The notes under the pieces: generated by a model | The model's database searches: none | Seen by the model: only the letters and a program-made list of their open reading frames with translations | Told to the model about the DNA's origin: nothing | Translations under genes and position numbers: made by a program | Part shown: positions 1-9,458 of the stretch, piece by piece | How the letters are laid out: each line of letters begins with the position of its first letter | Numbering within the stretch: position 1 is the stretch's first letter | DNA from: Wyeomyia smithii | Taxonomy: Eukaryota > Arthropoda > Insecta > Diptera > Culicidae | Assembly: GCF_029784165.1 (NCBI RefSeq) | Contig: NC_073695.1 | Coordinates: forward strand, 100,691,306-100,755,305 | Length of the DNA stretch: 64,000 nucleotides | Direction: 5' to 3'

Positions 1-159
1 ATTTTGTCCTCAAAAGAACAATTTGTTGTTTATTTTAATAGGTTCTCCGACACTAGAAATCAGGTACTCTTCTGATAACACAGTGGAAAGCTGTTTTCAC
101 ACTACAAAAATTGACGGCCAAAATACGGCAGAGCTTTTCACTGGAGGAAGCGCTGGCCA

Positions 160-532
160 AGTCGCTGGGATAACCGCTGCAGCTACCGCTGCTACTCGCT
201 TCTATTACCCACTGCTGCTTGGTTGTGACCGTCCAAGTGGCCATCCACTAGCAGACTGATTGGTTTGAGCAGATACGGGCCTAAAATAGCTCGAAGAGTG
301 TTTTCCCGGTTTGCTTGGTATATGATTCTGTCGACCGTGCTAGGGAAAGCAAGCATCAAGCGGCCAATCAGGGGTCGAAATCTGCGTTCTAACAAAGCTT
401 AACAATTTTCGGTAGTTCAATAGTTTAAATATTCAAACTACAATTTTATGCATATGGGCGGATGCATAGCAGATTTTCCAATCGATTGCTGCAAGAACGG
501 AAGAAAATACATTGAAAACTAACCGACTCATT
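160..532. repeat. Dispersed module, copy 1 left part (promoter-like, CCAAT and TATA-like boxes)
   Basis: This stretch matches 61530-61890 in the same orientation with many substitutions. Conserved islands include TGATTGGTTT near 258, a TATA-like tatatgattctgtcgac near 318, the block gtgctagggaaag near 338, CCAATCA near 363, and the run up to caatcgattgctgcaagaacg near 480. Two CCAAT boxes and a TATA-like stretch look like a Pol II promoter, but no attached gene is visible. The module resumes after the LOA-like insertion, at 2885. It could be a decayed multigene-family promoter or an unnamed repeat. The repetition is clear; the function is not. Confidence 0.6.
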
Positions 533-2800
533 CTAATACCCATCCTAACACAACTCTTTCAATCCAGTTTAATTCTAGGCTATATTCCGGGAGCGTGGCG
601 ACAAGTTATTTTTATCCCTAAGGCCAACAAAAGAAACAAATCTCTGCCAAAATCCTTTAGGCCAATCAGCTTATCATCAGTCGTTCTCAAAACAATGTAA
701 AAAATAATCGGTGAGCACATCAAATCACAATATCTTTCTAAAACTCCTCTTAGCAAATATCAATTTGCTTACCAGGAGGGGAAATCGTCGGAAGCTGCAC
801 TCCATACTTTAGTTACAAAACTAGAAAAATCTTTTGCAGCAAAAGAAATTTCCCTTGCGACCTTCCTTGATATTGGAGAGGCATTTGATAACTCATCTCA
901 TGACTCAACGACTGCTGCAATGGAGAAACGTGGTTTTGACAATTGCATTATTCATTGGATAAACGAGATGTTATCAAAAGGAGAGATATCAGCAAGCCTT
1001 GGTAGCTCTAATATAAGTGTAAAAGCTATAAAAGGGTGCCCACAAGGAGGTGTGATGTCTCCTCTACTGCGGTCATTAATAGTTGATGATCTTCTCAAAA
1101 AATTGATGGAAGAAGGCTTTGAAATAGTTGGATTTGCTGATGGTATTGTCATTATTGTTCGTGGCAAGTATGATGATATCATCGCAAACCGAATGCAAAT
1201 TACCTTAAACATTATTTCCTTGTGGGAAGGCTTGAATGTAAATCCTTCAAACACCACTATCGTCCCATTTCCACATAGAAAAAAAATTATGCGTTATGAT
1301 ATTAGGCTAAAAGGTGAGCTTCTTAAACTCTCAGATAACGTCAAATACCTTGAAGTAACTCTTGACGAAAAACTTAACTGGAATACACATCTAGAGCAGG
1401 CAATAAAAAAAGCTACTAATACTCTATGGATATGTAACAAAACTTTTGGTAAACAATGGGGACTCAAACCAAAAATGATATATTGGATTTATTCGGTTAT
1501 TGTGAGACCCTGAATTACCTATGCTTCACTGATCTGGTGGACAAAAAAAAGGAAGAAAGGTGCTCAAAATAAGTTGGAAAAACTTCAACGGCTAGCCAGT
1601 CTCTCAATAACGGGTGCAATGAGAAGCACACCCACCAAGGCATTGGAAGCTCTACTCTTTATGCTTCCACTGCATCAATTCATACAATCAGAAGCCGAAA
1701 AGAGTGCCTTACGGATCAAAAGATCATTAAAGCTCTTTGAGGGTGACTTAACGGGTCATCTAGGTATTCTAAAAACTATTCGTATCAATCCCCTAGTGAT
1801 CAACAATTAAGACTGGATGGAGAAAAGATACAACTTTGAAAGACGATTTCGAGTGTTTGAACCTGAGCGTGATGTTTGGGTACGCGGTGGTCCTGATCCC
1901 GGTCCAGGATCAATCATTTTCTACACAGATGGTTCAAAAATGAACAATCGAGTGGGAGCAGGAGTAATTGGCCCAGGAATAGCAAAGCAAAGCAAAGCCT
2001 TGGTGCTACATTCCGTATCGGAACTCGACCTTTTGTTTCTTATACACAGACTTCGCAGCCAACTGTTAAGTGTACAGGACAATTGCGGGGCTAGCGCTAC
2101 GATCCTACTGACACTAACAGTCTCTTCCGAGCCGAGACTCGAACCTACGACGACTGGCTTGTTAGGCCAGCATCGTACCTCGAGACCAGCTGGGAAAGGT
2201 TGGCCAATGGGCCAATGACCAACTGTCTTCCTGGCTGAAGTCCAAGCAATACTAGAATGTTCTGAAATATGCCTACGCAGGAAATTCAGACCCTCAAACA
2301 TTTGCATGATGTCCGAAAGTCAAGCAGCGTTGAAGGCTTTGAAGTCTGCGACATGCACATCAAAACTAGTTTGGGAGTGTGTTCAATCCAACTGGGCAAA
2401 CACCTTCATCGGTAGGCAGTCGAAGCGTTTCATCACACCAAACGTTTCTATGACTCGTAAAATACTGGATCTTTCAAAAAAAGATCTAAGCACGTATACT
2501 GGTTTAATAACAGGGCATTGTCCGAGCCGTTATCATTTGAAGGTTATGAAAAAACTTCAAGATGACACATGTCGAGTATGTGGTATGGAAAAAAAAAAAG
2601 ACTTGGAACATCTGTTATGCCGATGTCCGGCAATTTTTATAAAAAGATATAAGTTCGAGAGAGGTCTACTGGAACCCTCCGAAATCTGGAGAAGAAATTC
2701 CAGTACGGTTGTGCGCTTGATACGAAGTATAATACCGGACTGGACTAATGCTATTGGTCAGACTGTAACGACCACTTCCAATAGTGATACGTTATCCTGA
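533..2800 (+). pseudogene. ORF2 remnant: reverse transcriptase, RNase H, C-terminal zinc motif (LOA-like)
   Basis: One reading frame carries the whole remnant, so decay is by substitution: stops at 698-700 (TAA), 1511-1513 (TGA) and 1808-1810 (TAA). RT motif A reads FLDIGEAFDN (863-892) with the catalytic Asp kept. Motif B reads GCPQGGVMSPLL (from 1034), typical of the R1/LOA group. Motif C reads FADG (1133-1144) where FADD is expected, so a catalytic Asp is lost. RNase H starts near YTDGS (about 1920), is interrupted by the SINE, and resumes at PTVFLAEV (about 2219) and SESQAALKAL (from 2309). The end has CRVC...HLLCRC. The protein would be inactive. Neighbours are other transposons; no host role is suggested. 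Confidence 0.88.
1982..2200 (-). mobile_element. tRNA-Val(AAC)-derived SINE, copy 1, inside RNase H
   Basis: On the minus strand this reads as a Pol III SINE: box A TGGTCTCGAGG, an anticodon arm with stem CTGGC/GCCAG and loop CTAACAA (anticodon AAC, preceded by T33), box B GGTTCGAGTC, a tRNA-unrelated body, and a 3' tail of TTTGC units (plus-strand gcaaag repeats at 1982-1999). A second copy lies at 44546-44751. It splits the RNase H coding region of the LOA-like element. I see no clean target duplication here, though TTGGCC occurs on both sides. The family name is unknown to me. Confidence 0.85.
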
Positions 2801-2884
2801 CTTATCAAGATTAAAAAAGGAGGAATATGTCACAATATATAAAAAAATTGGTCGCGGTGAAGAAAATACCCAACACGAAAAAAA

Positions 2885-3000
2885 AACCGACTTATTAGTT
2901 TTCAAAATTAGATATCATTTTCCGTTTTAAGATTTTCATTTTACACCCAAATGTAGACAAACTTCCTGAGAGACGTAGTTCTACGTCAAAAAATTTTTTT
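2885..3000. repeat. Dispersed module, copy 1 right part with palindrome GACGTAGTTCTACGTC
   Basis: Continuation of the module after the LINE insertion. It matches about 61890-62070: agattttcattttacac and cctgagagacgtagttctac recur. It contains the 16-bp palindrome GACGTAGTTCTACGTC at 2972-2987. In the other copy this palindrome is interrupted by a 77-bp MITE, so this copy is the empty site. Confidence 0.65.
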
Positions 3001-3120
3001 TGATAACTGTGGTGAAATAGCTTAGGTAGTTTTTTTGTAATCAAGCGCGCCAATCCTGAAAATTTTCATTTGGTAATTGTCAGCCTCAGCAACTTGTATA
3101 CAGAGACTCGAAATTAGTCA

Positions 3121-3397
3121 GGCGGCATCCATAAATTACGTAACGCTCATAGGGGTAAGGGGGTGTATCCTTGAGCGTTACGATTTGTTACATAGAGGAG
3201 GGGGTAGGTATGATCAGCGTTAAGTAACGAAAAATCTCTGGAGAGACCCTTAAAAAACTAGCATTTTTATTAAGCAAATTCTTCTACAGCGTTACGTAAT
3301 TTTTATGGGGGGATAGGCGTTTGCGTTATGTTTCGTTACATATGGGTGGGGGTCCAAAAATTGGATTTTTTGCGTTACGTAATTTATGGATGTCGCC
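3121..3397. mobile_element. MITE with TIR GGCGRCATCCATAAATTACG, TCA target duplication
   Basis: A 277-bp non-coding element with near-perfect inverted ends of about 26 bp: ggcggcatccataaattacg at the left, and its complement with one change at the right. TCA flanks both sides (3118-3120, 3398-3400). The interior repeats the terminal core GTTACG several times. A 3-bp duplication would fit a PIF/Harbinger-type origin, which is inference. A lone end-like sequence (ttacgtaatttgtgtatgacgcc) occurs near 26439-26462. Confidence 0.85.
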
Positions 3398-3400
3398 TCA

Positions 3401-4008
3401 AGCCTTTTCTGACAGAAGTGCGTTGAAATGTTGAGCGGTACACATACATATTACCATCCTATTAGGACCTATGAATTCTGACGACTTGAGTCGAGCGGTA
3501 TACATTTCTCGGTCCATAAAAATCGGTTTCCACTGTCATAGCTGTGCTTTTCTAGGAGAAACGTAAGAAGGCTTGTCGTGTTGGGGCGTGACTCGCGGAT
3601 TGCGAGTTGATATAATTTGCCACCATCTTCATTCGCATGTTGAGTCTAGCTTAACAGAACTAGGAACCGAAAAAACTATAGAACAATAAAAATATACAAT
3701 CCGGTGGTGCCGTTCCTTTTTGTTCTTCATCACGTGCGTGTCTCACCTTTAATTTATTGAGTAATCTATTCAACGTAACAGAGCACAGAACGCAGTTCTC
3801 GTGTTCCGTTATATGTAAACGGAAGGAGTATAATAACGATGATGGAAATTGTAAGGCTATTTCACAGCAGCTGAAAAACTAACACCGAGAGCTATCGTTT
3901 CAATTTTTTCAGAGAATATTTTCGAATAAACCTTTTTTTCTACTTTGATCTTCAAAACTATACATCATTCTTTTTTGCAGTGCACAATTACCAGATCCCC
4001 TTTTATAA
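3401..4008. other. No recognised feature
   Basis: AT-rich sequence without a credible ORF, RNA gene or terminal repeat pair that I can recognise. Confidence 0.5.
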
Positions 4009-4317
4009 CACTGGTCAACACAGGTGTGGCTTAAACTGGAAAAACTCAAAGATTACAGCTTTTTAACCAGTCCTTTGAATTTTAATGCCCCTAGCCACCA
4101 ATTTTTTTCCAGAGAACTTAATGAGTTTTCTCGTAAAAATAACGCTGTAGCGACGAACCCGGCGAGCAATTACTATGGGACACTTTGATGTAAGTTGTCG
4201 CATTTCTACACTGTCTAGAGGCATTAATTTTTACAGGAATGGTTAAAAAGCTATACTCTTTCTAGGGCAACTATTTTGAGCTTAAGGGTACAATCTTTTC
4301 GCTTTTGTCAACCAGTG
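4009..4317. mobile_element. Foldback MITE, CACTGGTYRAC ends
   Basis: About 309 bp with inverted arms of roughly 110 bp. Left end cactggtcaacac; right end, complemented, cactggttgacaaaagcg. The inner arm blocks agctttttaacca and ttaatgcc(c/t)ctag match on both sides. TA lies at or one base from each end. A larger decayed relative starts at 43588 with cactggtcgacaaaa. No coding capacity. Confidence 0.75.
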
Positions 4318-4485
4318 TATTTGTTGTTATGCGACATTAAATCTCACAGAGGTTGTGATTGGTGCCTAATCCGAGTCAAATTAGTTTTGCGACATTTTCA
4401 TTGCATCTCGTTTTACTGTTTCATGCCGTGTAACATCAAAAACACACCAGTAAATAACAAAAATGAATTACCATTATAATATCTA

Positions 4486-4907
4486 ACACAGTACAACAAT
4501 TTTTTTGCCTTGGCTTTTATGTATGATTTTTTGATGAAGCTTGATGCGAAAATTAATTTCCCCGAGTTTGAACATAATTCAACTTAAGGGGCAACTATGG
4601 CGCCATTTTGAATTTTTGAGAAATCGGAAATTCTCGATGTTCAAGAGTTTGTCCACATATTAGCATCTTTTAACCCATCTTTTAAACAAAACAGATCTTA
4701 AATCGGACAGAAACTGAGCTCAAAACGGTGATTCTACGAAACCGGTTTTGGCATGGTGGGAAAATTTCCGATTTCTTAAAAATTCAAAATGCCCCTCAAG
4801 TTGAAATATGTTCAGACTCGGGGAAACTTCATTTTGCATCAAAATACACAAGAAAATTATATATAAAACCCAAGGCAGAAAAAAAATCAATTTTTGTTGC
4901 ACTGTGT
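4486..4907. mobile_element. Foldback MITE, ACACAGTRCAACAA ends
   Basis: A 422-bp element with inverted arms of about 150 bp (4486-4636 and 4757-4907). The ends are acacagtacaacaa and, complemented, acacagtgcaacaa. The arms share gccttgg(c/g)ttttat, ttccccgagt(t/c)tgaac and gaatttttgagaaatcgg. Short ORFs across the right arm are by-products of the repeat. Confidence 0.8.
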
Positions 4908-5804
4908 AATCTATCTTGTGACGGACACTCCATGGCTGCTTGCGACCTCTCGCTCAGAGATCCGTGGCAATAAAACCTTTTCGACCTTGCCTGTGATTCC
5001 ATGGATTTGCGGCAGCGGTAGCAGCATAGATGAGAAGACGATTTTCCTTCTTTGTTGCGGCCTGCACCAGACAGTCTGACGAGCAGTTTATAGGATAATC
5101 TCACTGTCTTTCGTTCTGCATTCTTCCTTCGATTGCTGTGACGGTTTCACTGGATCTAGCGGAATAAAACGATTCGCTAATTTATGTCTTGTTAGCAGAT
5201 TTGCAGAACATCGAAACACCGGACATTTCTATTAGGAAGGTCATTTTGCTGTGTCAGTGTTTTGGCACCGCCAATGATGGAACTTGTGAATTAATGGCGC
5301 AAGAAATTAAATTGTGATATTTACATATTGCACCAAAGGTAAAGGTTGTGAACACACGCATTAGGATCGGTTTGAAACATAAAACATAAGAAAGTGTTCT
5401 GATTTTTTTGAAATTAATTGAAAATAATTTGAATCTTCAATTTGTTTCAAATTGTTGTACCATAAAGCAGTAGTCACACGACCACTCAATGTATAACTTA
5501 CTCGTTCCGGTGGTTCTTTATCTGAAGGACTGGGTTATTTCTCAGACACGCCAAAGGGCAATCAATCAAGGAGTGCATGTTTACACTCGAGGGTGGCACT
5601 ATTTCATGATTGCACAGCAGCTAGATTCCCAAAGTAAATGTTACAATTTAGCATCGTTAAAGAAGTAACGCTGCTGGCTTTGCTGAGCTCTCGGTAAACT
5701 ATAAAAGTGATGTATTTAATTTTTACGAGCCTCAGAAGTCGAAAATCAATTCGCTTTGTTTCCAGCCTGGACCGTTTGTTTCAGAATATGTGCCGCCCTA
5801 AAAC

Positions 5805-5842
<38 letters not shown>

Positions 5843-6358
5843 AGTGTACTCATGAAAACTTCCTCCAGTATGTACTTACGTTTGGAGTGTGGAAGAAAGG
5901 CAAAACTTTTCACCACAGCTTCTTCCTTTTATTCTGAGTTTGTATTGAAAGTCAATTCACGGTAAATTTTCTGCTCTTTTGGGGGTTCCACTTAACGAAG
6001 CATATACCGCGGTATATGCGTGTGCACTTCATAGTATAATGGGATGGCGTAACCACCTCCAAGATTGGTTCTGATTAATTAAACTTTGTTCTATATAAAT
6101 TTCCCGCCGCGAAACCGTTTCGCTGGGGCTTCAATTAGTTTCCAAGGAGCATTTGGTTGATTGTCGCTTGAAGGGATTCCAGGAACATTCAGTATCGTAC
6201 TTTGTTTTAATACTTTTTTTTTCTCGTTTACTATTTTCAGGTTAGTATGTTTGCCGTGCGACGCAATGGTACGTGAGCGGCATTATTGTGTTAAAACATA
6301 GTTAGAGAATGACTTTCAATTTTTTAACCTTCAAGGGTAAGTAAACATTTTGATATAA
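4908..6358. other. No gene recognised; contains a (GT)n tract
   Basis: Mostly unique AT-rich DNA, somewhat GC-richer at 4908-5160. No coding exon with convincing splice sites is seen. The only distinct item is the dinucleotide repeat at 5808-5839. Confidence 0.5.
5808..5839. repeat. (GT)16 microsatellite
   Basis: Uninterrupted GT dinucleotide run. Two open frames through it encode alternating Val/Cys and are not taken as genes. Confidence 0.95.
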
Positions 6359-6360
6359 TA

Positions 6361-6915
6361 TTATTGCTTGGATATTCGGCTCATCAGTCTTTAAGCTGAA
6401 CTAAACGAAGTACTGCTTCTTTTTCTATTAAACACACCTGCATAAATAGAACTTAACTTTAACACAGTAAAAAACAATAATAAACAACATAAAATTCATA
6501 GACGTCATGAAACTGACAATCATGCGCACTCAGACTATCTGGTCTAGATAAAATTTCGACAACACACTAGTAGAAGATTAACAATTGTGACCATAAATAA
6601 GGTTTTTCCGAGTACAAGTTTTGTTTGATTAATCAATGACAAAAATTATTTAAAATAGTACCATTTTATGTGATAAACGCAAACAGACCACAGATAATTA
6701 TGTTTTATATTAGTTACAAATGAAAACAAAACGAAAAGCTCTAGTAAGTACCAGACATACGAGAAAGGTTTTAAAATAGGGAAAACACATCTCTGCTTTG
6801 TTTTTTGTAGACTTCTTGATAAAGACAAAATATATTGTCGAAACGTTGAAGGAAAAGAAGCAGTACTTCGTTTAGTTCAGCTTAAAGACTGATGAGCCGA
6901 AAATCCAAGCAATAA
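6361..6915. mobile_element. Foldback element with 65-bp inverted arms
   Basis: Arms at 6361-6426 and 6851-6915 match over about 65 bp with roughly two mismatches. They start ttattgcttgga and include TTCGGCTCATCAGTCTTTAA and aactaaacgaagtactgc. TA flanks both ends (6359-6360, 6916-6917). The interior is AT-rich and non-coding. The strong arm identity suggests a fairly young element or one kept alike by hairpin-mediated correction. A shorter element at 21582 shares the core TTCGGCTNNNCAGTCTTTAA. Confidence 0.85.
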
Positions 6916-6917
6916 TA

Positions 6918-8654
6918 GATACACGTCACAGTCGATAGCATTCACATTACGTTCATTTTGATATATTCATCATAAAAGCAGAAAGTTATTGTACATTACC
7001 GAATCGGCCTATCCGTTGATGTTTGAAACAGTGATCGCGACCGTAAAATATAAATAACGTATTATTTCTTTTATTAAATGGAGAAAATTATTTTGTATGA
7101 AAATCTAACAGGAAAAAAATGGGTTTTCATTGCAAGCTGCAAGTTACATGGTTCCAATATCTTGCATTGCATACCTAACTTTGCCCTTATGTGATAGTAT
7201 TTCGATTACTTAAGTTTGTAGAGATGCAACAGAAACTGAATCCCTCGGTATTTTTTGAAATCAACTGATGATGAAACCTCCCAAATTTGAAGCAAACTTC
7301 ATCCATTCTCTTGATTTTTGCTCATATTTTTTCCTCTACCTGTTAAACGCCTTGGAGAACTAGATTTTCTCTCACACAGAGCGAAAAACTAACCACATTT
7401 AGTCATGGAGTATTTCAGCCGGAGAGTTGTTTTTTCACTCACAATATTGTTTGAGGGAGCAGTTTTCGTTAGCTTCTCAGTTACCAAAAGATAAGTTGGC
7501 CAAAGGACAAAACATGTAGGTTTACATTGAATCACATTGTCACAATGGTCGGAAAATTAAGATTTACGGCCAAAATTATTTTTTTGTTGTCAAATTGTTA
7601 GTTTTCTACCGTAGATGATTTTGTCATATGAGAACATTAGTGATAAGGGGCTGTGCGTTAACCACGTGAAATGAGTCATATCTAAATATTTTTCGAAACA
7701 ATAAAAAAAAATTCTCAGGGTATACAAACGAATAATTCTACTAATTTTACGTATTCTCAATGTATTCAGCACCAATTTGGAGTAATATACGAAGAATTTC
7801 GTTGATAATTCGTTCAAAAATTCAAAATATGTAGAAAATATGAAAAACTTTTAATCATCTCTTTTTACAAAAACGCAAATTTTCCGCAAACTCTTAGCCT
7901 TGATTCTTGAAGGGCACAAACAGGGCTCTCAGGCACACTATCAGGAGCTGTGCTTACACGTGCTTACATTTGATGATTTTCAAGGTCAAAATTATGAAAA
8001 TTCCGAATATTTTCTACGTGGCCTGCGGCAGACTCTGCAGTGTTAAAATCAAATACTCTTCCTGTTTTATGAAGCTACTATAATAAGCTCTTAATTTTAT
8101 GCAAACATACCATAACAGATTTAGTAAGATTTTATATATTTCAAAATGTTCAGAAAAACTGTTTTCCTTCATTTTCGAAAGAGGTAACTTTGAAGGCGTT
8201 TTTCAACATGAACCGTTTCATAAATAGAGATTTCATTGAGAAATTATGAAAATATAGATCAAAAACTATAAAATCATATGCTCAAAACTTCCTAAAAATG
8301 AAATTCGCATTTTGGTAACTCTGGCCACTTCTTTATATGGAGACCGTCTTATGTGCATGTGTGCGAATTATGTAGAACGTTCGATTTTTTACTGTTTTTG
8401 TCGCACCCGGCCAGAGTTCGGAAAAAGTGACAGAACTGTGTGAAGGCGAATAATAAGAGCATTCAGAGTACAATATTTCCAGCTATTCCATTCTATTCTA
8501 TCCCTTATACAGCATGCTCTGACAAAAACTTTTTACCGCGCCGATAGCGGTGTGAATCTCTCGTTGTGTGGATGTGTGAATAAGTGAAAATATTGTAAAA
8601 ATGAGAAAATCACTGTGGTTAATTCATATTGAGGGAACCCTCTGGCACCAAGGG
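6918..8654. other. No recognised feature
   Basis: About 1.7 kb of AT-rich DNA without a credible gene or paired terminal repeats. Confidence 0.5.
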
Positions 8655-8915
8655 ATTAAACGATTTGAAAATACTACAAGGTTTACAACCCTAGCGTTGT
8701 ATGAAATGGTGACGCGGGACTAAACACTGTAATTCCTGTAATTACAGACACCAAAAAATTCGTTTGTTCAATGATTTACGTATTTTAATTTCCCCTTTAT
8801 TTTTTTCAAAACTATATTTAATTACACTCGAAAGAACTTCACTTACACTTGGTGATGTTGTGCCTGTAGTGTTTTTTTGTGCAAACATTTAACAATTATA
8901 ACGAAGTTAAAGTTT
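8655..8915 (-). repeat. Dispersed repeat family X, copy 1
   Basis: The complement of this region matches 47275-47580 and 58130-58680. Shared blocks, in the orientation of the other copies, are cac(t/g)acaggcacaa, tttagtccc(g/a)cgtcacc and aaccttgtagtattt. It is non-coding and of unknown type; no terminal repeats are evident. Divergence among the copies is substantial. Confidence 0.65.
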
Positions 8916-9458
8916 AAAAAGATTCATTTTTGTTTTCTGCTTCACAAGTTTGTTTCATTTGCCAACAATTACATTCACTGTACTACGAAGACAACTAATA
9001 CAGTGATCACCCGATTATATCTCACCCTGATCATTTTTGGCGTGATAAAATAGGGAAAGTGATAAAATCGGGAAATTTTTAATTTTTTTTTCATTGAAGA
9101 TGTTAAATCAATAACCAAATACGTAAAATCAGTGATTTTAATTTTTTTTTGAAAATTTATCTGTACAAACATATGAAAAAAGCTGCAGTTGTTTTTTTAT
9201 AAATCGATATATCTGAATAATGACAAAAGATAGAGTAAAGCTGTCAAGGGATGAATTTGAGAAAACTGTCTGAGCTTTTATGAAAATATTCAAAAAAATC
9301 AATTTGAGATCCTGTACTAAAAAAAAAATCAAAAACAAATAGTGACTATAAAAAATCGATCATCACTATTTTTTTTTTAAACATTTTTTTAGATAGATAA
9401 TTCAGTTGCCTAAAACTTTTCTGAACAAACCTAAATAAATAAAAAACGTAATGGAGAT

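Larger units (their letters stand above)
533..2884 (+). mobile_element. 5'-truncated LOA-like non-LTR retrotransposon
   Basis: A 2.35-kb LINE fragment bounded by a 12-bp target duplication with one mismatch: aaccgactcatt at 521-532 and aaccgacttatt at 2885-2896. It begins inside the reverse transcriptase, the usual 5' truncation of target-primed reverse transcription. It keeps RT, RNase H, a C-terminal CCHC-like motif and a short 3' UTR with the block GTCGCGGTG at 2851-2859. The same block, as GTCGCAGTG, occurs near the 3' end of the other LOA-like element (18406-18414, minus strand). The homologous module at 61530 lacks this insertion. A SINE at 1982-2200 later landed inside it. Confidence 0.85.

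Noticed and set aside
1982..2200. A functional tRNA-Val gene
   Set aside because: Acceptor and T stems do not pair properly, a SINE body and tail follow, and a second copy has a target duplication.
5707..5965. Two ORFs across the GT repeat
   Set aside because: Frame kept open by the dinucleotide repeat; no recognisable domain.
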